Below, in pieces: positions 57,105 through 64,000 of a stretch of 64,000 nt of DNA. Position 1 is the stretch's first letter. Every line of letters starts with the position of its first letter. Source of the DNA: an uncultured Collinsella sp. (GTDB taxonomy: Bacteria; Actinomycetota; Coriobacteriia; Coriobacteriales; Coriobacteriaceae); assembly GCA_900756765.1 (NCBI GenBank), contig CAAELE010000023.1:1-64000 (forward strand), in the 5' to 3' direction. The notes under the pieces are model-generated. The model was given only the letters and a program-made list of their open reading frames with translations. It did not search any database and was not told the DNA's origin. Position numbers and translations under genes: made by a program.

Positions 57105-58103
57105 CTAGCGTGTCATCGCGTCGCGGCCGGCTTCGACGCGCTTGCGCTGTTTGGCGCGCTCCTCGCCGGTTAGGCGCTCAAAGAGATGCCCGATAACCGA
57201 GGCCAGCACCTGCTGAAACAGCGTGCCACACATGACGGGGAACACGACTTCGCCCGGAAAGTACTGCGTGGCGATGACGGCGCCCGAAGAGATGTTACGC
57301 ATGCCGCAGGTAAAGCACATGGTAGTCGTCTCGCTATACGGCAGATGCAGCGCACGGGCGACCAGAAAACCGACGACAAAGCCGCTGATGGCGAAGACCA
57401 AAATAAAGAGGGCGACTTCCAGGCGCACCGTGTTCATGTGCAGCACGTACTCGCTCATGGCGGTGGAGTTGGACGCGATGACCCCCATCATCATGAACTT
57501 GCAGGCGGGCGAAAGCGCGGGGGAGAGTTTCTCATGACCCCAGCCGCGCGTGAGTTCGTTAATGACGATACCGAGCACGGCGGGTATGGCGATCATAAAG
57601 GCCATGTCTTGCATCATGCTCGGCACGTCGATCGAGACGGTGGCGCCCAGCAGGAGCTTGAGCGTAAGAGGAATCGTCACAGGTGAGATGACCGAGGACG
57701 TCAGGATGATGGTGAGCGCGAGCGGGCCGTTGCCGCCGAACATGCTAATCCACATAAAGGCAGTGACTGCCACGGGTACGCTGTACTCGAGCACGATGCC
57801 GCAGACAAGGTTGGGATTGGAGCCAAAGAATAACGATCCCATGGCATAGGCTGCTATGGGGATGAGCACAGCCGAGACAATTAACGCCAAAATCAAATGC
57901 AGGGGACGGCGGAACACCTCAGCCACCTGGCGAAAGGTGTTGCTGAGCGCACCTTGGAACGTCATAAAGGCGAAGAGGGCGGGAACGATGGGCTTGAGTA
58001 CGCCAATCTGCTGGGGAAAGAGCACGCCGAGCGCCACGCAAATCGGAACGATGACCTGCATATGCCCCGCGAGAAACTTGCCCAGTCCAACCCATTGCTT
58101 CAT
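57105..58103 (-). CDS. BASS-family (bile acid:sodium symporter-like) transporter
   Basis: 332 residues, about nine or ten membrane helices. BASS features: PALFAFMTFQGALSNTFRQ, CGIVLEYSVPVAVTAFMWISMF, and TTMCFTCGMRNISSGAVIA near the end, corresponding to the Na+-binding crossover. Members carry bile acids, pantothenate or other organic anions; substrate not assigned. The Shine-Dalgarno AAAGGGAG lies at unusually long spacing. The region between this gene and the RecJ-helicase gene (58104-58327) holds a promoter. Confidence 0.85.
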   Translation of the reverse strand: MKQWVGLGKFLAGHMQVIVPICVALGVLFPQQIGVLKPIVPALFAFMTFQGALSNTFRQVAEVFRRPLHLILALIVSAVLIPIAAYAMGSLFFGSNPNLVCGIVLEYSVPVAVTAFMWISMFGGNGPLALTIILTSSVISPVTIPLTLKLLLGATVSIDVPSMMQDMAFMIAIPAVLGIVINELTRGWGHEKLSPALSPACKFMMMGVIASNSTAMSEYVLHMNTVRLEVALFILVFAISGFVVGFLVARALHLPYSETTTMCFTCGMRNISSGAVIATQYFPGEVVFPVMCGTLFQQVLASVIGHLFERLTGEERAKQRKRVEAGRDAMTR

Positions 58104-58265
58104 ATGCTCTTGTGACTCCCTTTGCTCGTGAATCCGTTTTGAATGGATATGCTAGACGCTCGCATGCGTCCATGCGTCAGAAACGCTCGATTATTTCGAG
58201 GCTATTACCGGCATCGTTTACCGAAACCGCGGCGTGCTGCGGCGATTTGCGTCCGCGCTGCACGG

Positions 58266-58271
58266 TATAAT
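58266..58271 (+). promoter_or_regulatory. -10 box TATAAT upstream of the RecJ-helicase gene
   Basis: Perfect TATAAT in CACGGTATAATAAATC, with a weak -35 (CGATTT) 17 bases before. It would produce a transcript starting near 58280, ahead of a short leader ORF. Confidence 0.5.
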
Positions 58272-58327
58272 AAATCCGTTCAACAGATCTGCCTGCCGAA
58301 GCGGGCATACACAGAGGACTCATCGCT

Positions 58328-58393
58328 ATGAACCGTGAGAGGTATCGCGGCGACCTGCCCCTATCGGGGGTGGGCGCCTATGTCATCGCTTAA
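58328..58393 (+). CDS. 21-residue leader ORF upstream of and overlapping the RecJ-helicase gene
   Basis: ATG preceded by AGAGGA at suitable distance; reads M-N-R-E-R-Y-R-G-D-L-P-L-S-G-V-G-A-Y-V-I-A-stop. The stop lies inside the main gene (start 58380), overlapping 14 bases in another frame. No regulatory codon run is seen. It may couple translation into the next gene or be accidental. Confidence 0.4.
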   Translation: MNRERYRGDLPLSGVGAYVIA

Positions 58394-61300
58394 GACGACG
58401 CATCGCTGGGCGGTCGCTCAGCAAAACCCCGAGCTCGAAAAGGAGCTTTCGTCTGGCCTGGGCATACCCGGGCTGGTGGCGCGCATTATGGTTGCGCACG
58501 GCATTACATCCATCGAGGAAGGCCAGCTGTTTTTGACGCCTTCGCTCGATCGCGACTGGGCCGACCCACTCATTATCCCGGGCATGTCGGTCGTTGCCGA
58601 CCGCATCGAGCGTGCTATTCGCAACCGCGAGCGCATCGCGGTCTTTGGCGATTTTGACGTTGACGGTATTACGTCGACCTGCCTGTTGACCGAGGCACTG
58701 TGCACGTTTGGTGCCGATGTCACACCGTTTATTCCGCATCGCTTTGACGAGGGCTACGGTCTTTCGCGCGCGGCGCTCGACCGCGTTAACGAGCTCGCTC
58801 GCCCCCAGCTAATCGTGACCGTCGATAACGGTATTGCCGCCAAGGAAGAGGTCTCCTATCTGGAGAGCCTGGGGATCGATTTGGTGGTCACGGACCATCA
58901 CGAGCCCTCCGATCAGGTCCCGCAGGGCGTGCCCCTGACCGACCCTAAGCTCGAGGACGAGGGTCCCTCGCGTGAGCTTGCCGGTGCCGGCGTGGCACTC
59001 AAGCTGGTGCAGGTTTTGGGCGAGCGTCTGGGCAAGCCGTCGTATTGGCGTTCGCTGATCGAGGTCGCGGCGCTGGGCACCGTGTCCGACATGATGCCGC
59101 TGACGCCCGAGAACCGCGCGCTGGTCGCCGAGGGCATCCAGCAGATGCGCGTGACCGCCCGCCCCGGCTATATCGCGCTGGCCGCGCTCGCCAAGGCCGA
59201 CCTCTCTAGCATTACGGCCGATGGCTTGTCGTTTTCGCTCATTCCCCGCTTGAACGCTGCCGGCCGCATGGCCGATCCCAAGCTGGCGCTCGACCTGCTG
59301 CTTGCCCGCGATCCTATCGAGGCAAGCGCGCTGGCGGCCGAGCTCGAGGAGATCAACCGTCAGCGTCGCGAGATCGAGGCGGAGCTCACGCGCGATGCCA
59401 TGGCAAAGGTCGAGGAGACCTATGATGGCGGTCGCGCAATCGTCGTGGGCGGTGAGGGCTGGCACGAGGGCGTCAAGGGCATCGTAGCGAGCCGCCTGAC
59501 CAACCGTTATCACGTGCCGGCGCTGCTGTTCTCGATCGAAGACGGTATCGCTCGCGGTTCGGGTCGCTCAGTGGGCAAGGTCAACCTGTTCGACGCCGTA
59601 GAGCGCTGCTCCGATCTGCTGATTCGTCGCGGCGGGCATGCGGGTGCGGTGGGCGTGACCATCGAGGCGTCCAAGCTCGACGAGTTCCGTCGTCGCCTTT
59701 CCGCCGTGCTATCGGAGCTTCCCGCCGAGGACTTTGAGGACACCGACGAGGTTGCCGCCACCGTCGACCTCTCCGAGCTGAATATTGAGACCATCGAGCA
59801 GATCTCCCGTCTTGAGCCGTTTGGCCAGGGCAACAAGGTGCCGCTGTTGGCGGCCGAGGGCGTGACAATGTGCGATCGCGCCGTGGTGGGCAAAACCGGC
59901 GAGCACATGCGCTTCGTGGCGACCGATGGCGCCGCGAGTGTGCCGGCCATTATGTTCCGCGTGCCGCAGATCGATAAGCTCATCAATTGCGATAGCGCCG
60001 TCGATTTGGTGTTCGAGGCCGTGGCCGAGCATTGGCAAGGTCGCGTAAAGCCAAAGCTCATGATCAAGGATGTCTTGGTCCGCGATACCACGGCGCCTAG
60101 CGTTGACGACCCGGCATGTGAGCTTCGCCGCGGCGTGGAGCCTGCGGACGCCGGTCTTCGTCTGGAGTCCCGAAAGCGCCAAACGCTCGCCCAGCTTTCC
60201 TATACCGAGCTGACGCGCTCGCTTATCCATAGCTTTATCGGCTCGAACCAGCCGCACCGCGCGCAGGTCGAGGCGCTCGATGCCCTGGCCGATCACCAAA
60301 GTGTTCTGGCTGTTATGGGAACGGGGCGCGGCAAGTCTCTTATCTTCCATGTGCATGCCGCGCGCGAGGCGGTCCTTCGCGGGCGTGCGAGCATCTTTGT
60401 CTATCCGCTGCGCGCGCTCGTTGCCGACCAGGCCTATCACCTCTCGTCGACGATGGCCGCGCTCGGCATTGGCGTAGGCGTGCTGACCGGCGAGACCGTG
60501 GAGGCGGCGCGCGATGACGTGTTTGCCGGCTTGGCTTCGGGCCGCACCGGCATCGTGCTCACGACGCCCGAGTTCCTGTCCATTCACCGCGACCGCTTTG
60601 CGCGTTCGGGCCGCATCGGTTTTGTCGTTATCGATGAGGCGCATCATGCCGGTCTTGCCAAGGGCGGCGACCGCAGCGCCTATCTCGACATGCCCGATAT
60701 CCTCAAGGCCCTGGGCGACCCGGTCGTTCTGGCCACGACTGCTACCGCAACGGTTCCGGTTGTGGCCGAGCTCGCCCGCGTGCTACCGATTACCCGTACG
60801 GTGGTCGATGAGACGGTGCGCGAGAACTTGCAGCTCGAGGATGACCGAGATCTTGCGAGCCGCGAGAACCGCCTGGTGTCAATCGTGGCGACGGGGGAGA
60901 AGACCGTCATCTACGTCAACTCGCGCGACCAGTCCGTGGCGCTTGCTAAGACGTTGCGCAAGCGGGTACCCGATTGCGCGACCCGCATCGCGTTCTATAA
61001 CGCGGGGCTTGCGCGCTCCGATCGTTGCCGTGTCGAGGAAGCGTTTCGTGACGGAAGCCTCAGCTGCATCGTTTCGACCTCTGCCTTTGGTGAGGGCGTC
61101 AACCTTCCCGATATCCGCCATGTCGTGCTCTACCACATGCCGTTTGGCGCCATCGAGTTCAACCAGATGAGCGGACGCGCCGGTCGCGACGGCCAACCTG
61201 CCGTGATTCACCTGCTCTATTCGTCGCGTGACGCTCGCATTAACGAGCGCCTGCTCGACTGCTACGCGCCCGAGCGCGACGAGCTCGTCACGCTCTATCG

Positions 61301-61667
61301 CGCGCTGCAGACTATGTGGCGCTCCAACCGCGGCAAGACCGGAGCCGACTCATTTAGTGCGAGCGATATCGACATCGCGCAGATGTGCCTTGCCATCGAT
61401 GCTCGCACGCCGGTTGACGAGCGCTCGGTGGCAAGCGGTCTGGGAATCTTCGAAGAGCTTGGTTTCTGTCGCGTTTCGGGGTTTGACGACACCCGTCGCA
61501 TCGCGATGGCAGAAAACCCCGGACGTGTGCAATTGATCAGGTCAATTCGCTATTTGGAGGGTCTGCGCTCGCGCATGGAGTTCTCGGCTTTCCGGAGCTG
61601 GGCGCTCGATTCGTGCGCTTCTGATATGCTAGCCAAAGTTAACCGCCCGATCGTACCGCGGGCCTAG
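58380..61667 (+). CDS. recJ: RecJ exonuclease fused to a RecQ-like DEAH helicase
   Basis: 1095 residues. The N-terminal ~560 residues are RecJ (single-strand 5'-3' exonuclease): DFDVDG at 91-96, DNG 149-151, DHH 172-174, GGHAGAVGVTIE, then the OB-fold region around 450-560. A second part (600-1095) is a DEAD/DEAH helicase: GTGRGKS at 647-653, TTPEFLSIHRDRF, DEAHHA from 752, TATATVPVVAEL, TSAFGEGVNLP, QMSGRAGRDGQP. RecJ is usually about 560-780 residues, so the helicase is an extra module. Combination in one chain could supply unwinding and resection together. Starts at ATG 58380; a longer reading was rejected in favour of the RecJ N-terminus. Confidence 0.92.
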   Translation: MSSLKTTHRWAVAQQNPELEKELSSGLGIPGLVARIMVAHGITSIEEGQLFLTPSLDRDWADPLIIPGMSVVADRIERAIRNRERIAVFGDFDVDGITSTCLLTEALCTFGADVTPFIPHRFDEGYGLSRAALDRVNELARPQLIVTVDNGIAAKEEVSYLESLGIDLVVTDHHEPSDQVPQGVPLTDPKLEDEGPSRELAGAGVALKLVQVLGERLGKPSYWRSLIEVAALGTVSDMMPLTPENRALVAEGIQQMRVTARPGYIALAALAKADLSSITADGLSFSLIPRLNAAGRMADPKLALDLLLARDPIEASALAAELEEINRQRREIEAELTRDAMAKVEETYDGGRAIVVGGEGWHEGVKGIVASRLTNRYHVPALLFSIEDGIARGSGRSVGKVNLFDAVERCSDLLIRRGGHAGAVGVTIEASKLDEFRRRLSAVLSELPAEDFEDTDEVAATVDLSELNIETIEQISRLEPFGQGNKVPLLAAEGVTMCDRAVVGKTGEHMRFVATDGAASVPAIMFRVPQIDKLINCDSAVDLVFEAVAEHWQGRVKPKLMIKDVLVRDTTAPSVDDPACELRRGVEPADAGLRLESRKRQTLAQLSYTELTRSLIHSFIGSNQPHRAQVEALDALADHQSVLAVMGTGRGKSLIFHVHAAREAVLRGRASIFVYPLRALVADQAYHLSSTMAALGIGVGVLTGETVEAARDDVFAGLASGRTGIVLTTPEFLSIHRDRFARSGRIGFVVIDEAHHAGLAKGGDRSAYLDMPDILKALGDPVVLATTATATVPVVAELARVLPITRTVVDETVRENLQLEDDRDLASRENRLVSIVATGEKTVIYVNSRDQSVALAKTLRKRVPDCATRIAFYNAGLARSDRCRVEEAFRDGSLSCIVSTSAFGEGVNLPDIRHVVLYHMPFGAIEFNQMSGRAGRDGQPAVIHLLYSSRDARINERLLDCYAPERDELVTLYRALQTMWRSNRGKTGADSFSASDIDIAQMCLAIDARTPVDERSVASGLGIFEELGFCRVSGFDDTRRIAMAENPGRVQLIRSIRYLEGLRSRMEFSAFRSWALDSCASDMLAKVNRPIVPRA

Positions 61668-61682
61668 GGGAAGGGGACCTCG

Positions 61683-64000
61683 ATGGATGCCGCAGCCCGT
61701 ACCGCCCATGATTCCACCCTCCAGCCGTTTTCGGAGATGGAGCACTATAAGCATGCCGATGAGCTGCCGCCCGAGATTATGGCGGACAGCTACGACAAAC
61801 TGGAGCGCCTGTGCCTCAAATATATGAATGAGGACGACTTTTCTAAGGTGGAGCAGGCCTATTGCTTTGCCGCCGAGAAGCACTGCAACCAAAAGCGGCG
61901 CTCGGGTGAGATGTACATCAACCATCCCGTCGAGGTGGCCATCATTTTGGCCGATCTCAAGATGGACTGCGATGTGGTGTGCGCCGCGCTGCTGCACGAT
62001 ACCGTCGAGGACACCGAGACCTCGCTCGCCGATGTTTCCGGCCTGTTTGGTGATACGGTGGCCGAGCTCGTCGATGGCGTGACCAAGCTCACCAACATCG
62101 AAGTCGATAGCATGGACGAGAAACAGGCCCTCACGCTGCGCAAGATGTTCCTCGCCATGTCCAAGGACATCCGCGTCATTATCGTTAAGCTTGCCGACCG
62201 TCTGCACAACATGCGCACCCTTGCAGCTCTGCGCGAGGACCGTCGCCTGTTTAAGGCCCGCGAGACCATGGACGTGTATGCGCCCCTGGCCGACCGTCTG
62301 GGCATGAGCTCTATTAAGTGGGAGCTCGAGGACCTGTCCTTCTTCTACCTGGAGCCCGATGCCTACCAGCGCATTGCGCGCATGGTGGCTGAGTCGCGCG
62401 AGGTTCGCGAGCGCTATCTGGCCGAGACCATCAAGACGCTCACCGACGAGCTCAACCGCATTGGCCTGGAAGACTTCCAGATCAACGGCCGTTCCAAGCA
62501 CTATTGGTCCATCTACCAAAAGATGAAGCGCAAGGGCAAGGAATTCTCCGAGATTTACGACCTGGTGGCACTGCGCGTCATCACGCATTCGGTGCGCGAT
62601 TGCTACTCCACGCTCGGTGCGGTACATACGCTGTGGCACCCCATGCCCGGTCGCTTTAAAGACTATATCGCCATGCCCAAGGTCAATAACTACCAGTCGC
62701 TCCATACGACGGTAATCGGCCCCACGGCCCGCCCGCTCGAGATTCAGATTCGAACCTATGAGATGCATGAGCAGGCCGAGTACGGCATTGCCGCCCACTG
62801 GCTCTATAAGAAATCGGGCGGATCGTCTGCTTCCAAGACCAATGACGCTCAACGTTTGGACGATCAGATCAACTGGCTTAAGCATTCGCTCGATTGGGCT
62901 GCGTCTGATGAGATCACCGACGCCAAGGAATACCTGCATTCGCTGAAGGTCGACCTCTTCGATCAAGAGATCTTCGTCTTTACGCCCAAGGGCGAGGTCA
63001 TGGCGCTTCGTGCCGGCTCCACGCCGCTCGACTTTGCCTACGCCGTTCACACCGAGGTGGGCAATCACTGCGTCGGCGCTAAGATCAACGGCGCGGTGGC
63101 CCCACTCACGCACGAGATCAAGACGGGCGACCGCGTTGAAATCCTGACCAACAAGAGTTCCAAGCCGTCTCGTGATTGGCTCAAGATCGTTAAGACACCT
63201 TCCGCCAAGTCAAAGATCCGCCGCTATTTTGCCGCCGCGACCAAGGACGACGACGCTGCTGCCGGCCGCGATATACTGGCCAAGGACTTGCGCAAGCGCG
63301 GGTATGGCATCTCTACGCCGCGATCCACGCGTGCGCTCAACGCCGTGGCGGAGCAGCTGAACTTCAAGCAGCTCGAGGACCTGTTTGCCGCCGTGGGCGC
63401 CGGCAAGGTTGCCCCGCGCGCTGTGGGTAACAAGGTCGAGCAAATCTTGGACCCCAAGCCCGAGGAACAGCTCACCAAGGCCGAGGCTATCGCCGAGGTC
63501 GTGAAACAGCCGGCCCGAGGCTCCAACCGAAAGCCGCAAAAGCGCGGCAAGAGCGCCAGCAACGGCATTATCGTCAAGGGCGAGAGCAACAGCGGCCTGC
63601 TGGTCCGTCTGGCACATTGCTGCAATCCGGTGACGGGCGACGATATCGTCGGCTTCATCACGCGCGGTCGTGGCGTTTCGGTGCATCGCGCCAACTGCCC
63701 CAACGTCAAGGGTCTTATGGAGCATCCCGAGCGCATGATCGAAGTGGAGTGGGACGGCGCTGCCGACACCCTCTTCCAGGTCGAGATCGTGGTCGAGTGC
63801 CTGGACCGCATGGGCCTGCTCAAGGATGTCACTATTGCCATTGGCGATGCGGGCGGCAATATCCTTTCTGCCGCCACGTCGACCAACCGCGAGGGTATTG
63901 CAACCCTGCGCTTTATGGTCGAGATCTCGGACGCGAGTGGTCTGGATCCGCTGCTGGCCTCTATCAGCAGCGTCGACTCGGTCTACGACGCGCGCCGCCT
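61683..64000 (+). CDS. rel: Bifunctional (p)ppGpp synthetase/hydrolase Rel, 5' part
   Basis: The gene runs off the right edge: 772 codons are in the window. Long RSH order: HD hydrolase domain with SGEMYINHPVEVA, LLHDTVEDT (His105-Asp106), VKLADRLHNMRTLAALRED; synthetase domain INGRSKHYWSIYQKMKRKG, FKDYIAMPKVNNYQSLHTTV; TGS domain VFTPKGEVMALRAGSTPLDFAYAVHTEVG; conserved Cys-Cys region LVRLAHCCNPVTGDDIVGFITRGRGVSVHRANC; then the start of an ACT domain. An intact HD motif means both synthesis and hydrolysis of (p)ppGpp. It begins 16 bases after the RecJ-helicase gene with GGAAGGGG, so the two form an operon (recJ-rel order is common in Gram-positives). Confidence 0.96.
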   Translation, partial: MDAAARTAHDSTLQPFSEMEHYKHADELPPEIMADSYDKLERLCLKYMNEDDFSKVEQAYCFAAEKHCNQKRRSGEMYINHPVEVAIILADLKMDCDVVCAALLHDTVEDTETSLADVSGLFGDTVAELVDGVTKLTNIEVDSMDEKQALTLRKMFLAMSKDIRVIIVKLADRLHNMRTLAALREDRRLFKARETMDVYAPLADRLGMSSIKWELEDLSFFYLEPDAYQRIARMVAESREVRERYLAETIKTLTDELNRIGLEDFQINGRSKHYWSIYQKMKRKGKEFSEIYDLVALRVITHSVRDCYSTLGAVHTLWHPMPGRFKDYIAMPKVNNYQSLHTTVIGPTARPLEIQIRTYEMHEQAEYGIAAHWLYKKSGGSSASKTNDAQRLDDQINWLKHSLDWAASDEITDAKEYLHSLKVDLFDQEIFVFTPKGEVMALRAGSTPLDFAYAVHTEVGNHCVGAKINGAVAPLTHEIKTGDRVEILTNKSSKPSRDWLKIVKTPSAKSKIRRYFAAATKDDDAAAGRDILAKDLRKRGYGISTPRSTRALNAVAEQLNFKQLEDLFAAVGAGKVAPRAVGNKVEQILDPKPEEQLTKAEAIAEVVKQPARGSNRKPQKRGKSASNGIIVKGESNSGLLVRLAHCCNPVTGDDIVGFITRGRGVSVHRANCPNVKGLMEHPERMIEVEWDGAADTLFQVEIVVECLDRMGLLKDVTIAIGDAGGNILSAATSTNREGIATLRFMVEISDASGLDPLLASISSVDSVYDARR

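Noticed and set aside
61629..63113. 494-codon minus-strand open frame opposite rel
   Set aside because: The plus strand holds an unmistakable Rel sequence from 61683 to the window end.

Overview
The window looks like a chromosomal segment of a strictly anaerobic, GC-rich actinobacterium of the Coriobacteriia, most likely Collinsella or a close relative. This is inferred from the gene repertoire (reverse rubrerythrin, PdxST, a lactate dehydrogenase with electron-transfer flavoproteins, a BaiA-like hydroxysteroid dehydrogenase, a bacterial Elp3, no respiratory chain) and from the style of its intergenic palindromes. No rRNA, tRNA, CRISPR array, prophage or intact insertion sequence was found. 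Genes lie on both strands in short operons, usually with strong AAGGAG-type ribosome binding sites and clear hairpin terminators.

Layout. 0-5 kb: palindromes, then pdxST divergent from its PdxR-type regulator, and an orphan AbiEi/DUF559-like gene framed by two copies of a 122-bp inverted-repeat element. 5-12 kb: rubrerythrin, an alcohol/aldehyde dehydrogenase pair, a possible small holin-like toxin with a sequestered ribosome binding site, then a HIRAN protein, a 59-residue protein, a metallophosphoesterase and a DUF2130 coiled-coil protein. 12-21.7 kb: a Ski2-like helicase and a cluster rich in tRNA modification (TrmB, a Trm9/ALKBH8-like methyltransferase, Elp3), interrupted by a membrane-bound XRE regulator with a DUF4097 protein. 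21.7-27.3 kb: a complete three-gene Shango-type anti-phage system (TerB-like protein, ATPase, Lhr-like helicase). 27.3-31.4 kb: a DUF554 membrane protein and a five-gene operon of exported surface proteins of unknown role.

31.7-45.4 kb: a lactate dehydrogenase-EtfB-EtfA module likely to perform electron confurcation, an HD hydrolase, a KDG permease, a diguanylate cyclase, an EamA exporter, a single-chain PurL and a CPA2 antiporter. 45.4-48.6 kb: a tandem array of hairpins with an exact 62-bp period, a BaiA-like SDR, homoserine dehydrogenase, and the last codons of a lost livJ paralogue. 48.6-53.5 kb: the livJHMGF branched-chain amino acid ABC transporter. 53.5-64 kb: two copies of a second palindrome family around a membrane beta-propeller protein, CutC, a GalT-like DUF4931 protein, a BASS transporter, a RecJ-helicase fusion preceded by a short leader ORF, and the 5' part of a bifunctional Rel that runs off the window.

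The most distinctive content is the Shango operon with an intercistronic hairpin, three families of structured intergenic repeats (122-bp elements, the 62-bp hairpin array, 68-bp palindromes), the RecJ-helicase fusion, the Elp3/Trm9-like pairing, and the surface-protein operon.
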